The notes below the pieces were generated by a model, which had not been told where the DNA came from, did no database searches, and saw only the letters and a program-made list of their open reading frames with translations. DNA of 64,000 nucleotides, taken from the NCBI GenBank assembly GCA_030141605.1, contig JAQGDQ010000003.1, positions 2,063,501-2,127,500 on the forward strand, in the 5' to 3' direction. This document shows positions 25,801 to 38,700 of the stretch, one piece after another; position 1 is the first letter of the stretch, and each line of letters starts with the position of its first letter. This stretch comes from Tubiluchus corallicola (taxonomy: Eukaryota > Priapulida > Priapulimorpha > Priapulimorphida > Tubiluchidae). Made by a program: the position numbers and the translations under genes.

Positions 25801-28800
25801 AACTGCATCTTCTTTGCTCAGGTGAATGACAACATAACAAGAAGTGATGATTGACATGCATTTTAAATGTATTTACCCAATTAATAAAAACTGTGAGTAT
25901 AAATCACTGAATGCTAAATTTCACTTACTGGATTCGCTGAATTAACATTCATGACAGCCAAACCAGAGAAACATGAACGCATTCCAGGTACTTTGTTAAG
26001 GTCATTTTTTGTGTCATTTAATTTCTCTTTCTCAACAACTTGGGAAACAACCAAACCAGAAAAGCATGAATGTATTTCAGGTTCTTTGTTTAAATCATTT
26101 TCGGTGTCATTCGATTCTTTTTTCTTAACAGCTTGGACAGCAGCTTCATTACTAGAACCTCGGTTTAGTGCTCCATCCAGCGTCTTGAAGGCAGAACGCT
26201 CCTGCTTTACTTCACCCAGTATATTCTTGGCTATGGCACTTTGAGAATTTATAGCAATTTCTTCCTGTTTTAGCTTCTCATAAGAATAAACAAATTTCTC
26301 GGCAAAGCTCAAGCCAGCTGTGCTTGCAGATCTAAAGGATGGTGGTACACATGACGTGATAGGTGGTAAATTCTCCTCATCGCTGCCAGGGTTAGGACTA
26401 GTACTACAATTAATATTAAAAGTAAAAATATGTACTAGCTCCAAAGTAAAGCTATGGGTTTACTATGCTTTTAGTTACAAGGCAACATTATGCACGGTGA
26501 ACACAGTATTTTTACAACATCAGAAATTTACAACAAATACATTATAAACAATTCAATCAATTGCAGTATACTGAATGCCTATCAAAGTTATACCACCTCG
26601 CTTATATCACCTATACGTGGATTAGGGGTCTGCAAGAAATCAATCTTGTATCAAGTCTCTCCAGAAATTGCATTTCTCATCTTGATGATGGATGAGAAAA
26701 TAGTTGGTCAAAAAAGAGAAATGGTCACAGCAATGAAAGCCATTGATTTCGAAAAAATTTTCTTACTTAGCTAAATGAATTGTCCTAATCGTCATGCCAA
26801 GATAATTTGATTACTAATTTTGTTGCTGTTTGTGGTATTATAAATATTTTGTACAAGAAAGCTGTCATTTTGAGCATGCATGACAGAATATCTTTGGCTT
26901 CTTTGTTTACACAAATACAAAATGTAATTTTCAATGACTACTCATCTAACTGAATCAGAAAACCTATATGAAAACACAATACTCTAAACTTTGCAAAATC
27001 GCCCATGTTCTTCATGCAACCAAAGGTGCTCTCGCATAAGTGAAGTGGCAGAATAAGGTACTGCAAACTTTGCTCCTTACATAAAAAACATTTAATCATT
27101 ATCTTTTTAGTTACATATTAAATGAATTTTTAAAATTGTTAGCACTCATTGTAGATGCCCTGTATTACTGTTGCAAAATTCAGTGGGAATAATTTTTTAC
27201 TATATATTATATCCGAATACTTTTCGTAAACTTTCATTTGAAATCACTAATTTAGTCGCTTTTTCTCATTTTTTTTTACAAATTATGAACTTAAAAAGAA
27301 TTTCAAATTCAGAGCAAAATACAAGTTACCTCTTTCTATGACGAAACCAGCATCTGTTACCAAATTTGCAGCTGTTTACTTGAAAATAAGGGCAATCCTA
27401 AATAACGAAAAATTACAACAATTTATTAAGTTTGCTAACCATATAATCATCGCCTCAAATTTTGCAATAACAAAAAACAATTCACCACTACATTAATAAT
27501 CAATAAAAATATTAATAACCTCAGCAAGCTGAAGCTTTTAATTACTTCTGTTAACCAGTTACAGCTCCCCTTGCTTTGAATGCATTTGAAACAGAATAAC
27601 AAACACCAGTAGAGCTATTTAAGCAAACACTGGATTTGTAAAATTTGGGTGTAAAAGTTAAACAACATTATTTGAAAACAAAACAAATTCTTTCAGTATC
27701 ATCCATGAACCTAGGTTAACCATTTTTATACGTAGTTTTGCACTTCAAGACAAGGAGGCATACAATGCCGAAACATCGACAAAGTTTACTTAATTACATA
27801 TACAATGACAACTGCTAATCAAAAATTAAGAATCAGTTATTCTGAATTTTTCTGAATATCACATGACTCACATAGCATGATAGCACAATCTATGTGTAGA
27901 ATAGATTCATTCTGGGCTTTCCTCAAACATAAGTTTCGAATATTTCTAGTTTCTGCCATGTAACACAACTTTTGCGTGTAAAAAGTAAATTATGGTACAG
28001 GACTTAAACGCATGTCATGCATTTATAAAAAACAAATGTTGTATACTGTATATTCAAATCTGTTATGCACAGACTGTTTGATTATTACAATGGCTAAACA
28101 TTGTGTGGTTTTTAAGATCTGGCAAATGTGGCATACATTGTTACTGCAATGTCTTTATGGGAAGGAAAGTTGCCTGTATTAAGTAAACTACTGCACTGGA
28201 CTGATTGTTATACATTTAGCATCTACAGTACACTCTACAGCTGCAGCTTGATTTACTTTACATCGTTTCTATCAGCATACGGTCAAGTGCATGCTAATTT
28301 GCCAAGTATCATTGACTTAGATTATAATGGTACGAGTGCACTTGGTGACACGCATAACGTAATAAAAGATATCATGATGCACCAATACGTTGATGTATCG
28401 TTAGAGGCCTGGTCACTATACGCCATGCTGTTTATCGATGTTTACAAGATATTTTAGACAACATCTTCTAAGACACCTAGCTCATACAATTAAGATAGTT
28501 CAAAGATATAATTTTCAGACTTTGGAAAATCTCCAACTAAAGCAAGTAACGATAATCCATAAACTTTTTTTAAAGGAAGTTATATTTAGTAGTTAACTTA
28601 GATTTGCTGGAGACGAACATTGCTTACTAACTGCCATGATATGGACAATTGAAACTACAACTTACTAAACAAAGCACATTAAACTATGTGCATTAAAACA
28701 TGATAAATAAGTAATCACAAATGATACATATATATCTCACCGGACGTCGCGCTTCATCATGCGACTCTCTACATCTATCTCCATCCCGGCAGTATCCCCG

Positions 28801-28860
28801 CATGTAGTAAAAACAGAAATTATTAGCTCTCGCTTCTCTCGCTGCTATTGTAGGCTCCAT
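18102..28860 (-). CDS. Unrecognised protein with two N-terminal CCCH zinc fingers and a helical C-terminal region
   Basis: Twelve exons whose phases agree throughout: 28860-28741, 27397-27330, 26403-25929, 25735-25565, 24825-24639, 23978-23841, 23269-23162, 21342-21205, 20540-20374, 19823-19691, 18850-18650 and 18190-18102 (665 codons; 3' end uncertain). Fingers C16-C24-C30-H34 and C42-C50-C56-H60 are both C-x7-C-x5-C-x3-H with makorin-like surroundings (CFYYMRGYCRDGDRCRESH), but no RING finger follows. Residues about 64-220 are polar and low-complexity with two similar copies of an NDLNK-x10-CFSGL motif. An acidic segment (KNDDSDSVSTNEF) precedes a region of amphipathic helices, for instance WNPSAVEWARFLVELEKKY and AMDLIRIMRSYGDPVDP, then a cysteine cluster CSCKTVKCTC. 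RNA binding through the CCCH pair is plausible from family knowledge; the rest has no assigned role. The intron after 23841 uses a GC donor (AG|GCAAGA). Confidence 0.8.
22839..22876. repeat. (CT)n microsatellite
   Basis: A run of about 19 CT dinucleotides on the plus strand within an intron of the CCCH-finger gene, followed by a C-rich segment. Confidence 0.95.
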
Positions 28861-29072
28861 ACCAAAATGTGAACCTCACAAATGATAGGCAAACTTTGTC
28901 AAAAGTCAATAAAAAATATTAAACAACAGTCTAAATGCTCAAGCTGCACAGGTCTGTAAACAGAGGTGCAGGGCTGCAAGGCTCATTGGCACGTCGCTCC
29001 AGCACTTCCGTAAAATAAACAGCAGGGAATTTACTTATTTAATGCTAGTTTTTAAACTGTGTGCATGAATTA

Positions 29073-29616
29073 CCGTATTTTCCCATGTATAAGAGACCCT
29101 TTTTTGCTCAGAATTTTCACTTTAAAAATAGGGGTCTCTTATACATGGGAGTAAGTCTTTTCAATAAGATGCATAAATTGTGACACTAATGATTTTAAAG
29201 AAATAAGTGCTCTACAACTGTTTTATTTCGAATAATTATAGTTTCCTTTCAATAAATCTTCTCCATGGCTAAATTCTAATGATAAAATTAATGTACCGGG
29301 TAAGTTATTATTTTTTTAAATGTCTCTTTGGTATTGGAGAGAAATCGATTGTTCTGCAGCCAATCAACACATCTGCATAAGCTCTCTGCACGCCCGTCGA
29401 CGTCATTGATACGTCGGCAGAGGTCAACGAGATGAGTCAGCCTAAGCAAGGCGTGTCGCGTTCGACTATGAAGCGGTTTTGAGCAGAGTGAGGAATTTAA
29501 TGATTTCTATGATGAATAAAGTTATTCATTACCAAAAAACTTTTTTCCAGAATTTTTGCCTAAAAATTGAAGGGGTCTCTTATACACAAGGGTCTCTTAT
29601 ACATGGGAAAATACGG
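29073..29616. mobile_element. pogo/Tc1-like MITE with 29-bp perfect terminal inverted repeats
   Basis: A 544-bp element flanked by TA on each side (29071-29072 and 29617-29618). Both ends begin CCGTATTTTCCCATGTATAA followed by GAGACCCTT, identical over 29 bases. A second inverted copy of the motif GGGTCTCTTATACATGGG lies at 29134-29151, making a hairpin inside the left end. A further copy (GGGGTCTCTTATACA) sits beside the right terminus at 29572-29586. No transposase frame is present. The left end lies about 210 bp upstream of the start codon of the CCCH-finger gene. The TA duplication supports the Tc1/mariner-pogo group; finer classification is inference. Confidence 0.88.
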
Positions 29617-29619
29617 TAA

Positions 29620-31860
29620 GTGTGACATATACATATAAAAACTAAGGAGAGGCTAAGCATGGCACAATGCATAAATTTTTATTTACACAGCATAACCTAT
29701 TTCTGTCTGCAGCAATGACAATATACAGCTTTTTAGCTGGAGCAGACCCAGTGAAATGCCAAATTACGGGGAAAATAACACGTGCTAATACCTATGTTAA
29801 TAACACGTGTACAACATGCACCAATTGCAACTGTATATAAGAAAAGAGCAAAACTGGATTTAAGAAAAATAATACTTCTTCAGCCATAGGATAATTGATC
29901 TGTGGAATGAATTACCTCAAAAAGGCCATGGAAGCACTTATGGTCATTTACTTTAAAGAGGGTATCCAAATATATTAAATTTTACTGCTATTGAAGTACG
30001 AGTTTAGATTGTATAGTACGATACCAGTTTACTTAGCTACTTGATGCAGCCTGATGCCCATATATGTTTGCTTACTGTGTGTATCATATCATACTGTGAT
30101 TACATCAAAATGTGCAAGTGCAATAAAGTGTTTTATGTATCGCCTCTATATACAATATTCAATACATGAATCAATATTATTAGTCGGTTATTTAGCCAAA
30201 AAGGTTGAACAGTTAAATGAATGCATTGTAATAACCAAGTTTTGAGTTCCTTACACATAAGGCTTCAAAAATTAAAGTTAAGACATAAGGCATAACAAGT
30301 TTGCAAACAATGATGGGGCAGGTGCAAAGGTGACTTATAGTATGGATTACAAACTAATAACGTCAACAATAAATAAATATAATTTTATTAGAAACAAAAA
30401 CTACAAAAGTAAAAGAAAAATAATACTTCATTCAGTTGATTTATCATACAAACAGAAAAGAACTCTGCTGACCACTATAAGATTTAACAACCATGCAATC
30501 AATTTTCCCACTACTATTAGTCAGAAAAATGTTCGATAGTTAGCGCTGTAATCTGTTATAGTTCAGTAGCCCAATAAAATCGGCCGAATACGCAGTCCAC
30601 TCACGTGTTTGTTTAGTTCGGCGTCGTGCTGTGATTTTGTCGTTTGTGATTTTTAAGCTGCATTTTATTATTAAATAATGAACAGAATGTGGTCCACAAT
30701 TATTTTAAATAAATTAATATATATGCTCTGTATATGAGCTGAATTTCTCGTTGTTTCGAGACATACAGGCAAGCAAACACTAAAGACAGTTAAGTAGTTT
30801 AGAAACATACTGGTAGTGGTACGCCTGTACGAGTTACTAGTAGAAGAAAGGTCTTAGCCACTTAGGGTCTGTAAGTCACACGCTCTATCAGTTTCACTCT
30901 AACACTGAATGGGTATCTGAAGATTCAAGTTTAATTTGTTTTACCTTGATATAATACGTTTTAACTATATTATAATTGCACATTGAACAAGATCACTGAA
31001 CATCATAATAATTACACATTGCACAAGACATTTTAATCCATTGGTCTACAAACTATTACTTTAAATCTTATTTGCATGCTAGTGGCCTTGTGTACCATAC
31101 AGTGCATGTAATTTAATCTGGGATTGTAAGGTGACCATTATCCATGGTGTACTAGGAGCTGCTGCATAGTTCTGGACAGACAAAAGATTATGTTCTAGCA
31201 GGAGACATTCGCTCCTAATCACTGGTTAGCCATAGAAATGGAAACTGACTAGACTACTTGCTACAGCTATATCTTGTCATCTGCATCACTAAATTTTCTT
31301 GGAAACAGACAGCAGTCACTAAACTAACTGAAGCCATATATACCATGTTAATGGTTCATTTTAAACTCACTGTTGTTTATGTTTTCATTACATACATGTG
31401 TCTTTTCTATTTTTCGTGTGTATGGTATATCAACTGGTACTATTTTTTACTTTTCCAAACAGTGTTGAACAAAGTCCACTTTCTAATTTATCACTGAATT
31501 GTTCCTGTCTGTAGAGCAAATTTTAGTGTACTTCACCAAGTTTTTTGGCTTTTGCATTTTTAACATCTTTGTCTGCCAAGCAGCTTTTGTATTTTGTTAG
31601 GTGGAAATATAAAAAGTCTAATAGTCAGGGTGTTAAAGTCTGCAAAATGTATGACAAATAATTGAGAATAACACGTTTTATGGTAATAATATAAAACTGG
31701 CAAAGGCCCCGCAAAAGATTTTGCGTAAAAAACCACGTGTAATCAATAATACGCGAACATCCTACCTAGTCCTCATTTATAACACAAAGCCCGTAAAGCC
31801 CGTAACATCCTGCCTACTTACCTAATGCAAAGCCTGTAGCCCGTAACATCATGCCTACTG
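29620..31860. other. Intergenic stretch between the divergent CCCH-finger and MOGS genes
   Basis: AT-rich sequence with scattered short open frames (for instance 30054-30245 and 31258-31497) that show no recognisable domain. A short imperfect tandem repeat with AAAGCCCGTAACATC-like units occurs near 31788-31853. No gene is supported. Confidence 0.45.
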
Positions 31861-31869
31861 TATGTCTGT

Positions 31870-32500
31870 TTATCTTAAGCAGAGCAGCTTTTTGCTGAAT
31901 TAAAGTTATAGAGTACAATGGATGACGTCAGCACAATGGAATGCGGTCTGCAGTTTTCTAAGGCGAAAATTGTCGAAATTTGCGGAAAATAGAACACGAA
32001 TTAACTCGTCGATACTCCTCTCGGTGGACCTGCCCTAACATATAGCCCACATCATCGTGTAGCCCTGTCCTTCTTGTAAAGAGCCCCATATCTCCTTCCT
32101 AGAGTCCCACCGGGCGACGCTAGAACGTTTTTCCCGCATGCTGTTTGGTCAAAATTTCGAAAAAATCGCGAGTTGTGTCCGGGAAAACGCCCGTTGCGGG
32201 GCGCCCTGGCCCTCTCGGGAATTCTAAATATGCCTACTACACCCACCGCTGAACGGGCTATCTATCCATACCCAGGACCGCCCTCGGCCCGTTCCCGTTC
32301 TCTACATCTCAGCCGTATAACTTTTGCAATTTTTTGCAAAAAATGGTCGAAAAAGGGCCATTTTTGGAGGTTTTTCGCCCCCCCCTCCTCTCGGTGGGCC
32401 CGATTCGAAAAATAAAGTATCAATGGCACGACACTAGATCGAGACCTTTCGTTTGATATATAGATCGCCGCAAATGGTGCCCTCGTCCGGGCTGTAGCCT
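31870..32500. repeat. GC-rich non-coding block, probably an unclassified mobile element
   Basis: Base composition changes abruptly from AT-rich to GC-rich, then returns at an AT dinucleotide hairpin. The block has near-identical motifs CTCCTCTCGGTGGACC (about 32015) and CTCCTCTCGGTGGGCC (about 32385), and a homopolymer-rich piece with TTTTTGCAAAAAATGGTCGA. Two overlapping open frames (32052-32246 minus, 32173-32415 plus) are rich in Arg and Pro and look like by-products of composition. Its ends and superfamily could not be determined. It lies just upstream of the MOGS first exon. Confidence 0.5.
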
Positions 32501-32503
32501 CGA

Positions 32504-32565
32504 ATCTTATATATATATATATATAAGATTTCTATATATATATATATAAGATCTTATATATATTT
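32504..32565. repeat. (TA)n hairpin repeats
   Basis: Two palindromic AT runs bordered by CTTATA and TATAAG that can fold on themselves, about 170 bp upstream of the MOGS start codon. Confidence 0.85.
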
Positions 32566-32731
32566 CTTGGTATAAATATACCAAGAATATTAATATAAGA
32601 GTATAGATGCAATAGCTAGTATGAACCTATCAGGTATATTTCAGGTTTGGTATCTAAGATAGAGTTTTATGTTTAGCTTGTGACACACTCATAATTCATA
32701 ATTATATTCATTCATATAGATTATTGTCGTC

Positions 32732-35700
32732 ATGGCTCGGCAAAGAAGTACTGACAGGCGAGTTAAACAGCAAAAGTCTCATGAAAATGATGAACAGATG
32801 AAACGACTTAAAAAGATTGACAAATCTAAATCCAAAGGGAAACAAATGTTAAATCTAACATTTTTTACACCTAAGGTAGGAAACTAAGATCGTGATTTTT
32901 TGTGAACTATAAACAGTATTTGGAATGTGGAACTTTAACATACAGTTGAAAAATACGTTGTCCCTGCCAGGTTATTATGTTAGTGCCTGTTACATACATA
33001 TTTGGCAAATAATTTTTTTTTGTACAATTTCATATGTAAACAAGAACCCTTTTCTGCATCCTGATGGTGTCACCAAGCATGCATACTTGATATATTTGAT
33101 ATGTATATGATAAATCTAATCTAATCTAACAACATGGCTCACAATTATTAACTGATGACAGTCTACTTGTGTCAAGCAGCTCAAGCTATAGCTATGCACA
33201 TTAGTCATTAATTGTTGCAGTAAATTTTTTACTAGATCAAATTTCCTGGCAAATATCAGCCTGACAGAGATGTGTCTCAACTCTTATTGTGCGCTTTTTT
33301 ACAAGTCTACAAAATTCGGAAAGTACAAAAATACGAAAGTTTATCACTTTTCATAATATTTTTGTAAAACAAGTAATTATTATGTAACTTCTTTTCATTG
33401 TCTGTTTAAAAAAGGCAAAAATTACTGCACTCAGGTATATTCCCTTCTTCATTAAAACATGCAACTGCTAAAGAAGTATAATCTTAATCCTGATAGCTTT
33501 GCTAATTGACATGAAATATCTTGTTATTTCTATCAAAGACAATTGAATATGTAGCAGCAAAGCTATTCAATCTCTTAGTAACTAATCATTGTAGTGAAAC
33601 ATTTCAGCCTGCTTTTACCAAACGTTTTAGTACAGAAACTATCTTGCTTTGTATACAAAATGACATATTATTGGCGATTGTTAAGAAACTCGTAGTCTGT
33701 CTGGTACAACTAGATATTAGTGCAGCGTTTGATCGATTACATGATACACATACTACTGCATGAACTTGAAAGCAGTTTAGTTATTTCAGATCTCTACTTA
33801 GTTAGTTTCACTCTTATCTGACAGACTGGTCATACTATATTCAATTAGATAGTGTAAATTTGTCTATGGTAGAGATGCCTCATAGTGTGTCCCAAAGGTC
33901 TGTTTTAGGACCCATGCTATATGCAATAAATTTACATCCTATCACTAGGGTACCTCATACATAAATTTGAGGTAGCATATCATTTCTATGCTGATTTGAA
34001 TCCGGTAGGCTGAAGTCAAAGCAATTCCATGAGAATTGCTATTACTTTACTTCGTGTCAGTATAAGTAGGCCTAAATTCTTTAAGCATTTATGTGTAATT
34101 ATGAACTTTTTGCCATTTGGTCCGTAGATTTCTCCTATAAATTTTAAACCTTTGAGTACCAAGAAGGATTTTGGATTTTAAGCAATTAAATTTTTGTGTT
34201 TATTAATCATAGCTATGTTAGTATTGCGCAGTGCACAAAAAAAGTTGCTCACGTGCACCATACATCAGAATATTAACGTTCATGAAATAAAATGAATGTT
34301 TTTACCTGTGAATGATGAATTTTTTTTACTGAATGTCAATTGTAATTTGCTGTTTACTCTTAAGTTGTGATTCAGCACTTTAAGTGGTATTATTCCATAT
34401 TGATGGTGTGTTGCCACTTAAAGTAATTAGAAAACTAAGCTGAAACAGGTGTAGCTTTAGGCTACTGGAAAAAATTCAAATTACTTTCAAATTAACAGAA
34501 CTTTTACTTATATTTTTGTTACCATTTGACACTCTATCACCGGCCAATCTACCAGTCAACGGCCGAGCCTACTTAATATAGGCATTACTATTCATGATAG
34601 GACCAGAATCCTAGGTTGTTGTCAAAAATAACCATTGAGATGAGACACTGAACTAGCATATGTGTGTATCCCCCTTATTGCACTAAATAATTGGTATGCA
34701 GGTGAAACTGCACGGAATGTATTTCCTCGTGGTCATATATCCATTTACCAAATAATAACCAGACACAGCATTGCTTCACTTCAGACACAAAGCATACGAA
34801 TGACCACTTGGCTATTAACTTTGTCAGTGACTGTATTGCCATTTATGGCCCTCTTTTTGTGAACATAACTTCAGTCAAAATCGGGCAAAATCGAACTACA
34901 GGTTCATTGTTGCAGTTTTGGGCAAAGTGGTAAGGAAGTCATGTTACAGCACAGCTGAATATAGAAGAAAACTTGGTAAACCAGTGAAGAAAAGTCCTGT
35001 TTACATTAAAACACAGCTTAACTATTTTCCTTCTTATATTACAGGGGAATGTAATTGTTTTTGCAAGTGTTTAGCAATTGTTTGTTGTTCTTACAAGTTT
35101 AATAGTTATACATTTATTTTTGTAGGTGTGTTTTCAGCTCTTGGTTATTGTTTTCGCCATTGCATTTGCTGTCTACACTTTATATGATGTTTACAAGCAG
35201 TTGCGAGTCACCACACCACTCTCAGTTCCTAAAGTTATTAGTGGCTGGAATGCAACTAGTAACAGGTAAAAGAAATTTTCTTATTAGTTCTCTTTGAAGA
35301 AATTTGGAAAATTTATGCTATTTATTGTCAAAATAAAAAGCTTCTTGAAAAGGTTTTTAAATGTCTAACAAATTAACATTTTTGAAAAAGTGTGACTTTT
35401 TCTCAGAACCTGTACGTTGTTTAGTTGAGAACAGTATATAATTTACTTCTATGGTATGGCAACTGTATTTCAGATTTTGGGGCAGCTATCGTCCACAGTC
35501 ATATTTTGGTTTAAAAGCAAGGAGTCCGCACTCGCCTGTGTTTGGTCTCATGTGGTTTTCTCAGTTTCGAGACATGCAAGAATTTTCAGTAAGGTAAGGT
35601 TTCAAGTAGATTTATGTTTTCATGAAAGTTTCACACTTTCGTGCCTTCATACGTAAGAGTTCTTGTTTCTTGTGTATATAACTGTGTTTGATTAGGCATT

Positions 35701-38700
35701 GGTGTGAACAAGGTGACAATCTGCCTCGATATGGTTGGCTAGCTCATGATGGTATCAACTTTGGAGTACAAGAAATTGTTGACAAAGAGTTCATGTTAAC
35801 GACGTCATTTGTGAAGCGACCTGATGGAGAACATGGGGGAGACTGGGCGGCCAGAATAGTCGCTGAACCAAAGGTAATTTTTCTGGTCCTTTACGGATTC
35901 GGTTTTTACTAGAAGGGCTGCCCGTGTAGGTTCATTGTCAAAAAGATAATACAGTTATAACCTTGAGGTGGCTTCTGGTCACATAGACATTATTTTCCAA
36001 AACTGAAAAGTTCTCATGTAAAAAAATTGATCCTGCAGTTTGCACAAATCTGTACTTATTTTTGCATCCTAAATATACTTTGTGTTCATTTTCATTAAAT
36101 TTTATTAATTAACAATTAACAATTAACAAAATAAAAATAATGAATAATTAATATTAAATTTGAAAACTTATGTAGTTTCTAATCTAGGCTTAATAAACTG
36201 TCACTTTTGGGTTATTTGAGCCTTGAACAGAGTGGTTTATTTGATATAAATTTAGCATTTATATCAAATACTTTTATTTTTGCTGTGACATTAAGAAAAG
36301 TAAAAAGTGGAAATGGCACTTATTTACTGCTTTCACAAATTGATTATTCCTTCTTTATGCTAATGCTTTATGTTAACCAATTATTTTAGGTGATGGAACC
36401 ACAAGCCAAACCACCTGTTATCTCATTACTCTTCTATACTGCTCTCGATGGGGAGGGATTCTTGAGACCGACCATCGACAGAAACATATTAGTCAGCATT
36501 GATGGGTTTACAGAGGAGTTAGGGCACTTTCAGATGAAATTTCCCATCATTGAACGCAACCATGAAATTTTATACAACTATTACGTGTCACACGTAGACG
36601 GTATTGATGTCTTGAAAGAAACTGTTTTAAGAGGTCTAAAAATATTGCCATATAAAAGTGGAAAACAGTATATAGGTGAGTAAATTAAAGCAAGTAATAT
36701 TTTTCTGCTTTTTTCATTTAAAGGTTTTGAACATGTCCCAGTGCAGGTGCAAAACTTTTTCAGACTTTCTAATTTATTATTGCTTTTCTTTTGTGTTAAA
36801 TCCTACTGTCGTTTTAAAAACCTACTGTGTTTTCTGTAATATTTCTCAGTTATTACTCTGAACAGTATATTTTGTAAATTTCATATTCTGGTGTTCAATT
36901 AAGAAATTTATAGTACAACTACTGATAAATTCATCTTTTGTCATCTATTAACATCGTCATTTGAATTGTTAGCCAACTGCTGACATAGTGAATGAGTGCC
37001 TGCTTCCAAAAAATAGAGCACAGTGGTTTCATGTCAACTAGAGTTGCTAAACAGATATTTACATCAAACTGTTTTTTTTTCATGTTGCTCCATAATGCTG
37101 TCAGAAGTAGAGTTTGTATGTTTTTGTATTTCACCATTTATGAATTATATTCAAGGGAGATTTTAAACCATTGTTCAGTAAATTTTACAGAGAATGGGAT
37201 CAAGTGATAATTTTTGTCACTTTGTTTAGCACACATAATCATGTACTGTATGACATCCTGTCTTACTATCATGTAAAACTTTTAATTGAAGTCACTAAGC
37301 ATTTAATTTGATATTCTTTGATAAAAAACTGTCATTAATGTAATGATTAAAATACTCTAAAAATGAACAACGATGCCTGATTTATATGTTATGATTTATT
37401 TACAGAAAACCATAGAAACATTTTTTTGCTATTACTTTAATCTAATTTGCAGAAAACTGTTCTTTTGCAGGACTTCCAGGTGTGGATGTTCATAGCTCCT
37501 CTGCGCCAACCTTCATAGTTCATCAAGTTACTGCTCCAGTTCCCTTCACAATGGAGGTGCTCTTTGAATCAGCAAGTAGCATGATGGAATACGAGAAAGA
37601 ACCTCTTAGTAACTTAGTGTATGATGTGTTACTGCAAAAATACCAGAATGAATTTGACAAAAAATTCGAAAAGACATTCAAATTAAAAAAGAAAGGTTTT
37701 GACAATGATCATGTCAACTTTGCTAAAGCAGCTCTAAGCAATATGCTAGGAGGAATAGGCTATTTCTTTGGCTCCTCACTTGTCCAGTCAAAATACAACA
37801 AACAGCCTGTGCCTTACTGGCCAGCACCATTATATTCAGCTGTACCATCAAGAACCACTTTTCCTCGTGGATTTTTATGGGATGAAGGGTTCCATAATTT
37901 GTTAATTAGCCAATGGAATGCAGATATATCGATGGATATTATTGGGCACTGGTTAGACTTGATGAACAGTGATGGTTGGATACCAAGAGAAGTAATTCAT
38001 GGAGCTGAAGCTAGGCGCAAAGTGCCAGAAGAGTTCGTTGTTCAACGCGACAAAAATGCTAATCCACCGACTTTATTTTTACCAATACGACAAATGATTG
38101 ATTTGGAAAACAAAGACGTAGACTTCCTGAAACGAATCTACCCTCGTTTAGAAGTTTGGTACTGGTGGTTCAACTCTTCTCAGGTAGGGAAACTGCCTGG
38201 CTCCTATAGGTGGCGTGGTAGAAATACAACTATTCAAACTGAAATCAATCCACAGACACTTACATCTGGTCTTGATGACTACCCTCGCGCTTCTCACCCT
38301 ACTGATGATGAACGTCATGTAGACCTTCGCTGTTGGATGGCGCTTGCATCAGGTGTTATGGCCGACATTGGAAAGTCACTGGGTTATGATTACAAAAAGT
38401 ATGAGGAAACTTTTAAATACCTTTCAGACAATGTGTTATTGGATGATTTACACTGGTCTGAAAAGCTAAAAGCATACAGTGACTACGGACTTCATACTGA
38501 CAATGTGATGCTAAAGCGGCCAAAGTCACCACCACCAGAACCTGGAAGACCCCCACCACCTCCTAGGGAAATTGTACGTGTTATCACTAAAGATCAGCCT
38601 ACCCTTCAGCATGTGAATCAGTTTGGATATGTCAGTTTATTTCCATTTTTACTTCAGATATTAGACCCAAGTTCACCAAAACTTGAACAAATTTTACATG

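Noticed and set aside
13012-28860. One single gene combining the CCCH-finger and LRR exons
   Set aside because: The last visible donor of the CCCH model is phase 0 while the first LRR exon needs phase 1, and a foldback element lies between. A linking exon would be required and was not found, so they are kept apart.
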